The notes beneath the pieces were generated by a model. That model ran no database searches. It saw only the letters and a list, made by a program, of their open reading frames with translations, and was not told the DNA's origin. Below, piece after piece: positions 7,135-13,809 of a DNA stretch of 21,406 nt. Position 1 is the first letter of the stretch, and each line of letters opens with the position of its first letter. A program made the translations under genes and the position numbers. Origin of the DNA: a bacterium (GTDB taxonomy: Bacteria > Pseudomonadota > Alphaproteobacteria > Rhizobiales > Xanthobacteraceae); NCBI GenBank assembly GCA_029946075.1, contig JAQSDT010000680.1, positions 1-21,406 of the forward strand. Direction: 5' to 3'.

Positions 7135-8847
7135 GTGAAATTTGAAGAAGGGTCCTCTTCGGGGCCGGCCACCGGCCATGTTTTCCTGCGAATCGGAACC
7201 ATCGTGGCGGTGGTTGTATTCCTCGCGGCGATCATCGCCTGTTTCAGCCTCGCTCGTTCTTTCGAGGTTGGCAGACTTTCAGTTCCACCGGCCTATGACG
7301 ACGTTTCCTATTTTCAATCGGCGGCAAGCTGGCTTGCCCTCGCTCCAACCCGGTCGGTCACGTCAAGCATTTACGGGCTGCTGGATCAACACGCGCCGTT
7401 TACAATTCTGGTTTCCGCCGTCGGTCTGGCATGGATACCGAAAGGCTACGCCGGGCCGTATATCCTGAACGCGTTCGTCATTGCGGCGTTTCTGCTGGGA
7501 ATCGCCCGCTTGCTCAAACATTCGTCCCTCGTCAACGTCGTAACTTGCATGGTCGCCGTTGCCAGCATTCCCATGCTCGCACAAACCGTCGCAGAGGGTC
7601 GCCCGGATCTGCCCTGGGGTCTCGCCATCGGTCTGGCCGTCGGTGGAATTGTGTCCCGGCCAATATTGCTGCGGCGATTGACCTCTGTATTCGGGCTTGG
7701 CCTCCTGTGCGGCCTCGCCGTTTCGATCAAGCCGACGGCGTTTGCCCCGTCGGTTGCCCTCATCGGCTTCGCAGTCGGCGCCGAACTGTTGCGGGAATGT
7801 ATTGAGGCCGGTCTTCGGCGGCCGACCGCCATCGCGTATCGGGGCGCACCCGCGGCAGCGGTTTTCACACTCGGCCTGCTGGCGGCTGCCGCAGCCATGA
7901 TGAGCATCAGGTTTCAGGCCATCATCGCGTACATCGTCAGCAATTTCAGCACGAACCTCGATTTCTGGGCAACATCCGAGACGACAAGCGATGCATTGCT
8001 CCACTACTCGACCGGATTTGACGGGCGACTCGCGCTGGGCGGCTGGCTGTGGTGGGGCCTAGCGCTTTTCGTAATGAGATTTGGCATTGAGCTCTACCGA
8101 CGACGCAGCACCCGCGCCACGACGGTATTGCTGGCTGTCGTTATCGTCAGCTACGCCATTCCGACGGCTTCACCGGTAAAGAGCTATTTCCTGGGCGCGA
8201 TGTTTTACGGCACATTCATCGTGGTGCTCTCTCTGAATTTGGCAGCCGTGCTTGATAGTATGAGTTCCCGGGGTGCGGTCCCCGGATCGACGATGACAAG
8301 CTTGCCGCGGCCAGCCGTAAAGCTGGCGTCTCTCGCGCCGCTGATTGCCGCCTCGATTGTCTTTGCCGTCGCATTTTTACGCGGCCCCGTCTCCCTCGCG
8401 ACCACATTTGAGAAGTCCATGCAGCATGACATGCGGTTGGCCACCGATCGCGTTTGGTCCTTTCTCGAGGAAGAGGTTTCCCGGTCGGGATCGCAGTCAG
8501 GTGTCAAGCCGGACCGGAATCTTGTGGTAAGTTTCACCAGTCCGTACCCCGTGTCTGCCGACGTCATTCGGCTTTACGCCGCTCGGGCCGGTATGAAAAT
8601 TCGTGCGCAGCCGGCCTACTTCAATCGTACGGCCGACGAGGTGCTGAGGTCCGTGCGCACGTCCGGATACGTCGTGTTGTCGAGCTCCATGCCACACAAT
8701 TTGCCGGTACCGCGGATGGGCGACGAACTCATTCGCCGGATGGACTCCGATCCAACCGCTTGCCTGGCGGACTCGATCCCGCTGCAGGGAATTCGAACTC
8801 TCCGGATCTATCGGATCGATGCAAGTGCCTGCGAGGCAACACGCTGA
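7135..8847 (+). CDS. Polytopic membrane protein, GT-C glycosyltransferase-like
   Basis: The product is 570 residues with roughly ten hydrophobic segments, the first at about 20-40 (IGTIVAVVVFLAAIIACFSLA), and a more polar C-terminal domain from about 430. An Asp-Asp pair in AYDDVSYFQSA (54-63) sits in the first loop after the first membrane helix. That is where GT-C transferases (PMT, ArnT and related families, using polyprenyl-phosphate-linked sugars) keep their catalytic acidic residues. This supports a cell-envelope glycosyltransferase, but no donor or acceptor can be named and a transporter-like role is not excluded. The start is GTG at 7135, with GGAAGGTGGGG 8-18 nt before it; a nearby ATG is out of frame. 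It is divergent from the ThDP enzyme gene and 158 nt before a small double-glycine-type peptide. Confidence 0.72.
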   Translation: MKFEEGSSSGPATGHVFLRIGTIVAVVVFLAAIIACFSLARSFEVGRLSVPPAYDDVSYFQSAASWLALAPTRSVTSSIYGLLDQHAPFTILVSAVGLAWIPKGYAGPYILNAFVIAAFLLGIARLLKHSSLVNVVTCMVAVASIPMLAQTVAEGRPDLPWGLAIGLAVGGIVSRPILLRRLTSVFGLGLLCGLAVSIKPTAFAPSVALIGFAVGAELLRECIEAGLRRPTAIAYRGAPAAAVFTLGLLAAAAAMMSIRFQAIIAYIVSNFSTNLDFWATSETTSDALLHYSTGFDGRLALGGWLWWGLALFVMRFGIELYRRRSTRATTVLLAVVIVSYAIPTASPVKSYFLGAMFYGTFIVVLSLNLAAVLDSMSSRGAVPGSTMTSLPRPAVKLASLAPLIAASIVFAVAFLRGPVSLATTFEKSMQHDMRLATDRVWSFLEEEVSRSGSQSGVKPDRNLVVSFTSPYPVSADVIRLYAARAGMKIRAQPAYFNRTADEVLRSVRTSGYVVLSSSMPHNLPVPRMGDELIRRMDSDPTACLADSIPLQGIRTLRIYRIDASACEATR

Positions 8848-9005
8848 CCTGATCAATTATCGTCGGAGTCCTTGAACTGCGGCAGCGGGTTCGACCGATG
8901 CGCCGCGGCACTCTGCGTGACCGGCGTCACGGCGAGCCCGCTCGCTCTCAGGCATGGTCCACTCACATCAACGGCGCACGGCGCCACACACAATGGAGCG
9001 GGACG

Positions 9006-9179
9006 ATGCGAAACGAATTCCCGGTGTTGAACGATGCGGAACTCGAAACGGTCTCCGCCGGCGGCAGCGCCGGCAGCACCGACACCCGACCGGCCGGCAA
9101 CTCTCCCGACACGAGCGTCAGCCGGGTGAAGACATCAGACGAACACCACGCCGCCATGCTTGCATTCATCAAGGGCTGA
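9006..9179 (+). CDS. Small peptide with double-glycine-type leader
   Basis: A 57-residue peptide starting at ATG 9006, with GGAGCGGG about 5-12 nt upstream. Residues 8-20, LNDAELETVSAGG, match the leader consensus of peptides exported by peptidase-containing (C39) ABC transporters. If cleavage is after Gly19, then Leu is at -12, Glu at -8, Leu at -7, Val at -4 and Ala-Gly at -2/-1. The remaining ~38 residues are hydrophilic, rich in Ser, Thr and Asp, without Cys, ending in HHAAMLAFIKG. This differs from classic lantibiotic cores, so it may be an unmodified bacteriocin-like or signalling peptide, or simply a protein that uses this leader. No modification enzyme or transporter is visible nearby. 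The frame stays open further upstream, but that part looks non-coding. Confidence 0.62.
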   Translation: MRNEFPVLNDAELETVSAGGSAGSTDTRPAGNSPDTSVSRVKTSDEHHAAMLAFIKG

Positions 9180-9325
9180 GCCGTCGGCAAACGTCACGGC
9201 GCCGGCCCGCAGTGGTTCGGGCGGTGCCCCGCCCTGCATGTCGCTGTCGGACGTTCCGCCGGCGCGATCGGGAACAAACCTTCCTCTGATCGATTGGCTG
9301 CTCAGATCAATCCGGAGTTCAGTCG

Positions 9326-9574
9326 ATGACCGATCAGATGCCGCCGCGTCCCTACATCTACGAGGGACTTGATCCTGCGCCCGAGCCGAAGGCGGCGCTC
9401 AAGAAGGTTTCCGATGCCGTTCAGCGCGTGGTCAGCCGCGTGGGCGAGGCGATCGATACGGCGCGCAAGCCCGGAATGCCCCTGAGCATTCTGAGCAACG
9501 TCGCCAGGGAGGCGCCGCTTGGCTCGCTCATGATTGCCTTCCTGCTCGGCGTTGCCGTCGCTCGACGAAGGTGA
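9326..9574 (+). CDS. Small single-span membrane protein
   Basis: The product is 82 residues. A proline-rich N-terminus (PPRPYIYEGLDPAPEP) is followed by an amphipathic helix (about 24-48, LKKVSDAVQRVVSRVGEAIDTARK) and a C-terminal hydrophobic segment (PLGSLMIAFLLGVAVA) ending in Arg-Arg-Arg. This plan resembles DUF883/ElaB-type C-terminally anchored proteins, but no exact family is claimed. CGGAG lies about 12 nt before the ATG. It is convergent with the zinc-ribbon gene, with only 10 nt between the two stop codons. Confidence 0.72.
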   Translation: MTDQMPPRPYIYEGLDPAPEPKAALKKVSDAVQRVVSRVGEAIDTARKPGMPLSILSNVAREAPLGSLMIAFLLGVAVARRR

Positions 9575-9584
9575 CGGCGCTCCC

Positions 9585-9809
9585 CTACTCGATCATCCCC
9601 CAGCGTTTCCCGAACACCGGCGACTTCACGTGATCGACTTTCCAGTCGAAGAAATCGAAATTGCCCGACCAGGCGTGGACGTCGGTCGCGCAGACTTCGC
9701 ATTTGAAGCTGCCGATGTGCTTGTACGGGTGCTCTTCCTTCGTCGCGGCGTAAGGAAGCCCGCAACTGGGACAGCTGAAATATTCGATGGTCCAGATACC
9801 GTTTGCCAT
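9585..9809 (-). CDS. Small zinc-ribbon protein
   Basis: The product is 74 residues. It has two Cys pairs typical of a zinc ribbon: CPSCG near residue 13, and CEVC about 23 residues later (FKCEVCATDVHAW). The C-terminal half is aromatic (NFDFFDWKVDHV). The ATG at 9809 gives MANGIWTIEYFSCPSCG. The frame stays open upstream to 9875, but that extension (LEPPPERAHNS) looks non-coding. No strong ribosome binding site is evident. Possible roles are nucleic-acid or protein binding; no function is assigned. Confidence 0.72.
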   Translation of the reverse strand: MANGIWTIEYFSCPSCGLPYAATKEEHPYKHIGSFKCEVCATDVHAWSGNFDFFDWKVDHVKSPVFGKRWGMIE

Positions 9810-10282
9810 GGCCGAATTATGCGCCCGCTCCGGCGGCGGTTCCAGTCGAGATGCTCGCCACGATAAACGCTCCACTACCCGGGCATTTGAGCCAGCCGGA
9901 TTGCCGGTAGTGATTTTTTAACTCCCGCCATTGGCGGCGTGCGGACAGTCGGCTGGGTTCCGCGTTTGGCGCTTGTGACGGATCGGCCGCGCGCCGGCTG
10001 CCGTCGAGCCCGCTCCGAACCGCCGGCAGCCCCGGCCGGCGGAAATTTTGTACTTTGCATGGGGTTGTTTTGCGCTTTTTAAAAAATCCGCCTTCAGGCC
10101 TCCCGGCGGCCGGCCCTTCGGACTCGCCGCCCGCGGCAGCGGCAAGTCCTCTCCTGGCACGACAAGCCCGCCCCGCACTGGACACACCTTCGCAATTTTG
10201 ACTTCATCCTCGTCTCGGGTTGAAAGCGAGGCTATGATGCCTCCATTGTCTTGCCGTTGCCCTGACCAAGGAGACGGGTGGA
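9810..10282. other. Long intergenic region with repeat-like segment
   Basis: No supported gene was found in these ~470 nt. Most is GC-rich, but 10045-10090 is unusually AT-rich and contains TTTTGTACTTTGCATGGGG followed by TTGTTTTGCGCTTTTTAAAA. I recall near-identical TGCATGGGGTTGTTTT stretches from intergenic DNA of Bradyrhizobium, so this may be a dispersed repeat or a conserved leader, unverified. A strong AAGGAGA at 10268-10274 belongs to the next gene. Confidence 0.4.
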
Positions 10283-10540
10283 ATGTCGAAAAAGGGAATC
10301 ACCGGTCACGACGAGTGGGTTATCACCGAGGCCCTGGCGACGGCGCTGGTGGCGCTCGAGCAACTGGAACCGACCCAGCAATCCCGCCAGCAGATCGACG
10401 ACATCCGAAAGCTGCTGTCGGCCAATTGCCAGCCCGGGACCGCCAATTTGCACCTCGCCCAGGCCAAATGCCGGCTCAACCCCCACACCGACCGCGCCAG
10501 CATCTACCGGGAATACGGCTTTGAGGATCGGGAAGTCTGA
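10283..10540 (+). CDS. Hypothetical small cytosolic protein
   Basis: The product is 85 residues and not recognised. It appears soluble and largely helical (EWVITEALATALVALEQLEP, then QQSRQQIDDIRKLLSAN), with two cysteines (in NCQPG and KCRLN) and an acidic C-terminus. A strong ribosome binding site, AAGGAGA, lies 8 nt before the ATG. It precedes a DUF3551 gene by 22 nt on the same strand, so the two may be co-transcribed. Confidence 0.72.
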   Translation: MSKKGITGHDEWVITEALATALVALEQLEPTQQSRQQIDDIRKLLSANCQPGTANLHLAQAKCRLNPHTDRASIYREYGFEDREV

Positions 10541-10562
10541 TCGCGGAAACACGGAGATCGCG

Positions 10563-10835
10563 ATGAAACTGTCACGCGCACTCGCCGGCGTTGCGGCCCT
10601 GATCGCGGCGGGCCTCGCCACATCAGCCCGCGCACAGACCTACGACCCCGCCTATCCGGTCTGTCTGCAGATCTACCAGGGCTATGTCGATTACTACTTC
10701 GAGTGCCGCTATCGCACCATGGCCCAGTGTTATGCCTCCGCCTCGGGTCGCGCGGCGCAATGCGTGGTCAATCCCTATTACGGCAAGACCGACGCCAAGC
10801 GCGGCAAGCGGCAGAAGCAGCCGGCGTCGTATTGA
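10563..10835 (+). CDS. DUF3551 family secreted protein
   Basis: The product is 90 residues. An N-terminal signal peptide (MKLSRALAGVAALIAAGLAT) probably ends in SARA, with the mature protein starting at Gln25. The mature part has the hallmark pattern of DUF3551: YDPAYPVCLQIY, then YFECRYRTMAQCYASASGRAAQCVVNPYY, with four cysteines that probably form two disulfides in the periplasm. A basic, lysine-rich tail follows. ACGGAGA lies 7 nt before the ATG. The family is abundant in Bradyrhizobiaceae and its function is unknown. The upstream small gene is 22 nt away. Confidence 0.88.
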   Translation: MKLSRALAGVAALIAAGLATSARAQTYDPAYPVCLQIYQGYVDYYFECRYRTMAQCYASASGRAAQCVVNPYYGKTDAKRGKRQKQPASY

Positions 10836-10850
10836 GGTCGGCCGGCGACG

Positions 10851-10982
10851 ACAACGGATGAGGTAGTTGGTGTTGTCGACCTCGATGCCGTGGCCGGCGT
10901 AGTCGATCACGGCGACATCGGCATCGCGGGTCTTGTTGCCGAAGTCGCGCAGCGCGCGAACCGGCTCTGTGGCCGACATCAC
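10851..10982 (-). pseudogene. Remnant of a caspase-like (C14) peptidase gene
   Basis: On the minus strand a 44-residue fragment reads ALRDFGNKTRDADVAVIDYA then GHGIEVDNTNYLI. That is the beta-strand plus catalytic-His segment (Y-A-G-H-G-I-E) of bacterial metacaspase/peptidase C14 proteins. The fragment lacks the catalytic-Cys half: after LIRC the frame turns into arginine-rich noise where intact proteins read LIPVDA. There is also a stop just upstream, so both ends are lost. It is read as a relic of a longer gene. Recognition is by motif only. Confidence 0.6.
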
Positions 10983-11178
10983 ACTTGGTCGCGCGGGGAA
11001 ACAGTGGGGAGGCCGGGCAACCGGTTTGCGGCCGGGCCCATAATAGCCGAACGCTCGTCTGCCTGGGGTAGGTAAAGGGACGGCGCCCGGCTATTCGGGC
11101 CGCGCGGCGGTGCGGCCTGAATAACAACTCATTTCCAGCCTAAAGAGATTTTAAAAGGCGATTGAAATATAACGTATT

Positions 11179-11349
11179 TTAGTTCCGCGCCGACTGTGAC
11201 TGCCCCTCGTCCCCGATGAACGGCAAATCGACGTCAAGCACGACGGCCAGAAACACGCCGACGCTGGCGGTGACCGCAATCAGTTCCAGGAAGATGAAGG
11301 TAGCCAATGCACCCAATCCGATTACCGCGCGCTTCCGACCGTTCAGCAT
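11179..11349 (-). CDS. Small single-span membrane protein
   Basis: The product is 56 residues. A short basic N-terminus (MLNGRKR) precedes one long hydrophobic stretch (AVIGLGALATFIFLELIAVT continuing to about residue 41) and an acidic tail (DLPFIGDEGQSQSARN). The ATG at 11349 has GAGG about 5 nt upstream. The frame stays open for a long way upstream but without protein-like composition. Function is unknown; location is presumably the inner membrane. Confidence 0.55.
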   Translation of the reverse strand: MLNGRKRAVIGLGALATFIFLELIAVTASVGVFLAVVLDVDLPFIGDEGQSQSARN

Positions 11350-11690
11350 GATCCTCGTCCGGTGACGTGGATCGTTTAGTACCGAAAAACGGACGATGCA
11401 GGAGAACCGGAATTTAGGGCAAATTTGGAACCGGCAGGATGGAGTTCCGCGTTGATACAATCGCGAACGGTGACATCGCCGGCGGGGGAAAACGAGGCCC
11501 GGAGTTCTGGAAATCCGGGCCTCGCGGCCTCCAGTGGTAGCGCTCGTCGTGATCGACGAAACGCCCTGCCCCCCGCTGCAAGCGCGGCCGTTATAGGCGG
11601 CCGGCATCAACGCGGCCTATCCGGAGAACTACGGGCCGGCGCGCTTTCCATCCGACGTGTTGCGCCATCGCCGAGGTGAACGCGCTGCGC
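11350..11690. other. Intergenic region with strong hairpin
   Basis: No gene is supported here. It contains the 11-bp hairpin at 11493-11524. Bases 11600-11680 have a protein-like frame on the plus strand (NAAYPENYGPARFPSDVL) without a start, possibly a short gene relic. Confidence 0.35.
11493..11524 (-). terminator. GC-rich 11-bp hairpin, possible leftward terminator
   Basis: CGAGGCCCGGA (11493-11503) and TCCGGGCCTCG (11514-11524) form a perfect 11-bp stem with a 10-nt loop. Read on the minus strand, TTTT follows directly and then a C-run, so it could end transcription coming from the minus-strand gene at 11691-12014. The T-tract is short, so this is only a candidate. Confidence 0.45.
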
Positions 11691-12014
11691 TTACCGCTTA
11701 TCGAACGGAATGTACTGCTGGTATTCTCTCGGCACCTGGCGACGATAGCGCGCAGGCACCGTGCCCTGGTCGATCGACCGGTCGATCTCCTGCTGGCGCG
11801 TCTCCCTGGCCTGCTTCTTTTTCTGCTTCGGCGCCGGCTTGCCCTTGTCGGCGGTCGCCGCCTCCGGCGCCGCGGTTGTCGTGGTCGTTGTCGCGGGAGC
11901 CGCAGTGGTTCCGGTTCCGGTGTTGGCCGTGCCCTGGGCCGGCGCGGCGCCCGCCGAAAACAACGTCAAAGCCGCTACCGAAGCAGCCACGAGAAGACGC
12001 GAGGGGCTTGCCAT
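11691..12014 (-). CDS. Small secreted Thr/Ala-rich protein
   Basis: The product is 107 residues. A signal peptide (MASPSRLLVAASVAALTLFS) is probably cleaved after APAQ near residue 27. It is followed by a low-complexity Thr/Ala/Gly segment including six consecutive Thr, a Lys/Gln-rich stretch (KPAPKQKKKQARE), and a conserved-looking C-terminal end (IDRSIDQGTVPARYRRQVPR then EYQQYIPF). A strong ribosome binding site, GGAGGT, lies 4 nt before the ATG. It is likely periplasmic or envelope-associated. I recall similar proteins in Bradyrhizobium but no named family. Confidence 0.8.
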   Translation of the reverse strand: MASPSRLLVAASVAALTLFSAGAAPAQGTANTGTGTTAAPATTTTTTAAPEAATADKGKPAPKQKKKQARETRQQEIDRSIDQGTVPARYRRQVPREYQQYIPFDKR

Positions 12015-12054
12015 GGGACCTCCAATCGGCTCGGATGTTGGCCGCCCGATCCTA

Positions 12055-12300
12055 TTATGCCCGAAGCCGCGCGCATACGGGCACCTTGACCAATCGGAAG
12101 CTCCCGGCCTCGCTGTGCTTGACGCGGCTGCAGGTGGTCAAGACCAGCGCCAGCCGGCTGCATTGCCAGTCGGGGCCGAGGGCCGCGCCGGTGGCCGGTT
12201 CCGGCGGCGGTCCGATGGCAACGAAGGCCGCGGCGCAAACCATCGAGACTACGGCGGCGGCGATGACGAAATTCTTGCGGGTCCACCAAAGGTGGGGCAT
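12055..12300 (-). CDS. Small membrane-anchored protein
   Basis: The product is 81 residues. A short N-terminus (MPHLWWTRKN) precedes a hydrophobic helix (FVIAAAVVSMVCAAAFVAIG), then a Pro/Gly-rich stretch, two cysteines (DWQCSRLALVLTTCSRVK) and a basic C-terminus. AGGAG sits about 9 nt before the ATG. The two cysteines would be periplasmic if the helix is a signal anchor. It is on the same strand as, and 40 nt upstream of, the secreted Thr/Ala-rich protein, so the two may be co-transcribed. Function is unknown. Confidence 0.68.
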   Translation of the reverse strand: MPHLWWTRKNFVIAAAVVSMVCAAAFVAIGPPPEPATGAALGPDWQCSRLALVLTTCSRVKHSEAGSFRLVKVPVCARLRA

Positions 12301-12528
12301 GGCGGTCGCTCCTGTTGAGATGGCCGGACATTAGGAGCGTGGCGTCCGCACCGGTGTGAACCGCCTCACAATCACGACGTCTTTCCGCGCCTCCGATTGA
12401 CGCAGGCAACCGCACCTCGCCGCAGTGCACCGCGCGACACCCGGGATAAGTATCGCAATTCCATTGCGCAGCCGCCGACGTTGATCGACACTCGCACTTT
12501 GAGGTTAAGCGCGTGTGCGGGGCGTGCC

Positions 12529-12744
12529 ATGGGTCGACAAGAAGCGGGCTACGATTACCATCGTTACAGGAAGATGCTGGCGGAAGCGGTCGATGAGACC
12601 AAGCGGCTCGAACTGATCGATCAGCTGATCAAGGAGAAGGCTCGCGACAGGCTGGAAGCCCAGCGGACCTCGGATCGGGTGGCGATGACGGCGGTCACCG
12701 TCGCCAAGATCCTCGGCCCCGGCGGTCGCCGTGATCATTTCTAG
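12529..12744 (+). CDS. Hypothetical small helical protein
   Basis: The product is 71 residues. It is charged and helical (YHRYRKMLAEAVDETKRLEL, then IDQLIKEKARDRLEAQR), with a milder C-terminus (VAMTAVTVAKILGPGGRR). The start at 12529 is chosen because the frame upstream (RRSAPRDTRDKYRNS) looks non-coding; no good ribosome binding site is seen. There is no membrane segment or known motif. Function is unknown. Confidence 0.6.
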   Translation: MGRQEAGYDYHRYRKMLAEAVDETKRLELIDQLIKEKARDRLEAQRTSDRVAMTAVTVAKILGPGGRRDHF

Positions 12745-12811
12745 TCCCGACATACGACGGTGTGGCTGCGCTTCGACCCGCACGCCGGCACTCTTGCGCT
12801 GACTTCTGGAG

Positions 12812-12836
12812 CAGCCAGGCTGACCCATTCTGGCTG
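12812..12836 (+). terminator. Weak hairpin after the small helical gene
   Basis: CAGCCAG (12812-12818) and CTGGCTG (12830-12836) form a perfect 7-bp stem with an 11-nt loop, about 70 nt after the stop at 12744. A TTTT occurs 10 nt further on. It is only a weak terminator candidate. Confidence 0.3.
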
Positions 12837-12994
12837 ATCGGCGTCATTTTCGGTCATTTGCTCTTCACGCAAGCCTCCCCTGCTTTCCCGCGCGCGTTGG
12901 ACGCTGGCGTTTTGCGCCGCATTCCACTAGGAAGACGCCAACTGCGCCGCGGCGCGCCACCCCCCCAGACCACGAAAGCGACAAGGCCTCTTCG

Positions 12995-13345
12995 ATGAGC
13001 TTCAAGGAACCCAATTTCGCGGACCGCCAGAAGGCTGCGATGCAGGCGCGGCAGAACATCCTGAACAAGTTTCGCGCCCAGCCGGGAGCTGACTATCCCG
13101 AGGTGAAGCGGCGCGCCGCCGAGCGCGAGGCGCAGGCCATCGCGCGCGCCAAGGCCAAGGAAATCCGCGAAGCCGCCAAGGCCGAGCAGAAGGCGCGCGA
13201 AGAAGCCGCCGCGGCCGAAGCCGCCGCCCTGCTCGCCCGGCAAAAGGAAGAGGAAGCCGCCGCCCTGGCCGCGCTCGAGGCCGAGCAGAAGGCCAAGCGC
13301 GACGCGCGTTATGCCGCGCGCAAAGGCAAGGGCAAGAAGAAGTAG
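12995..13345 (+). CDS. DUF6481 family protein
   Basis: The product is 116 residues. The N-terminus (MSFKEPNFADRQKAAMQARQ, then NILNKFRAQPG) has the plan of DUF6481 proteins as I recall them, which begin with F-x-x-P-x-F-A-D-R-Q. The rest is a long uninterrupted Ala/Glu/Lys/Arg helix (about 40-108) that probably forms a coiled coil, ending in the basic tail GKGKKK. Low sequence complexity makes both strands look open here; the plus frame is chosen for the conserved N-terminus. No strong ribosome binding site is visible. Function is unknown; the basic tail could bind nucleic acid, which is speculative. Confidence 0.82.
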   Translation: MSFKEPNFADRQKAAMQARQNILNKFRAQPGADYPEVKRRAAEREAQAIARAKAKEIREAAKAEQKAREEAAAAEAAALLARQKEEEAAALAALEAEQKAKRDARYAARKGKGKKK

Positions 13346-13365
13346 CACCACGTTGCGACGGACGA

Positions 13366-13392
13366 GGGCTCGCCTCTTGTCGAAGCGAGCCC
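13366..13392. terminator. Hairpin between convergent genes
   Basis: GGGCTCGC (13366-13373) and GCGAGCCC (13385-13392) form a perfect 8-bp stem with an 11-nt loop, inside the 68-nt gap between the convergent DUF6481 and MXKDX genes. Its position suits a bidirectional terminator, but there is no T-run on either side. Confidence 0.55.
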
Positions 13393-13413
13393 GCGCGCGG
13401 CGTTGAGAACGGC

Positions 13414-13665
13414 CTAGTTCTTCTTCATCGCGTCATCTTTCTTCATTCCGTCCTTCGCCATGGCGTCAGGCTTCATCGCATCCTTTGCGCCATCATCTTT
13501 CTTCATGGCGTCGTCTTTCTTCATGGCGTTGTTGGACATGGCATCCTTCTTCATGCCGTCGTCCTTGCCCATCTTGTCCTGAGCGAAGGCGGCCGGCGCA
13601 AGCGCCAGGCTGAGCGAGAGAACGGCGGCAGACAGGCTGAAGCCGATACGGGTCGTGGTGGTCAT
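13414..13665 (-). CDS. Pentapeptide MXKDX repeat protein
   Basis: The product is 83 residues. A signal peptide (MTTTTRIGFSLSAAVLSLSL and on to AFAQ near residue 29) precedes a low-complexity mature part. That part is built from imperfect 5-residue units of Met-x-Lys-Asp-x: KMGKDDGMKKDAMSNNAMKK, then DDAMKKDDG and so on to the C-terminus. This is the organisation of the MXKDX repeat family, small exported proteins of unknown function. AAGGACGAAG lies 8-17 nt before the ATG. The repeats are also visible as direct DNA repeats of the form TCTTTCTTCAT. Repeat number probably varies by slippage. Confidence 0.85.
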   Translation of the reverse strand: MTTTTRIGFSLSAAVLSLSLALAPAAFAQDKMGKDDGMKKDAMSNNAMKKDDAMKKDDGAKDAMKPDAMAKDGMKKDDAMKKN

Positions 13666-13791
13666 GGTGTTCTTCGTCCTTGTTTCAATCGGTTCGTGAA
13701 TGCGACTTGTGCCGCTATATCCACAACGATCCCGGCACGGGATTCGTTACGGGAGCGGCACTCGGCTCACGGTTAGTTGAAACGAACGAAA

Positions 13792-13809
13792 CGGGCCGCT
13801 ATCGGCCCG
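13792..13809 (-). terminator. Rho-independent terminator of the GntR gene
   Basis: On the minus strand CGGGCCG-ATAG-CGGCCCG forms a 7-bp all-G/C stem with a 4-nt loop, overlapping the stop codon of the regulator (13799-13801). It is followed at once by the T-rich TTTCGTTCGTTTC. This is the most convincing intrinsic terminator in the window. Confidence 0.65.

Noticed and set aside
5427..7145. 572-codon plus-strand open frame
   Set aside because: It mirrors the ThDP enzyme gene on the other strand; its product is rich in His, Arg, Asp and Gln as expected of a GC-rich shadow, with no domain.
11657..12334. Plus-strand open frames opposite the small minus-strand genes
   Set aside because: The minus-strand genes have signal peptides and strong ribosome binding sites (GGAGGT, AGGAG); the plus frames are Arg/Pro-rich.
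12854..13351. Minus-strand 165-codon frame over the DUF6481 gene
   Set aside because: It is the reverse of a Glu/Ala/Lys helix and yields a Leu/Gly/Phe-rich pseudo-membrane protein; the plus frame has the conserved N-terminus.
13420..13560. Short direct DNA repeats that might suggest a CRISPR array
   Set aside because: They are in-frame codons of the MXKDX protein, with no unique spacers of constant length.
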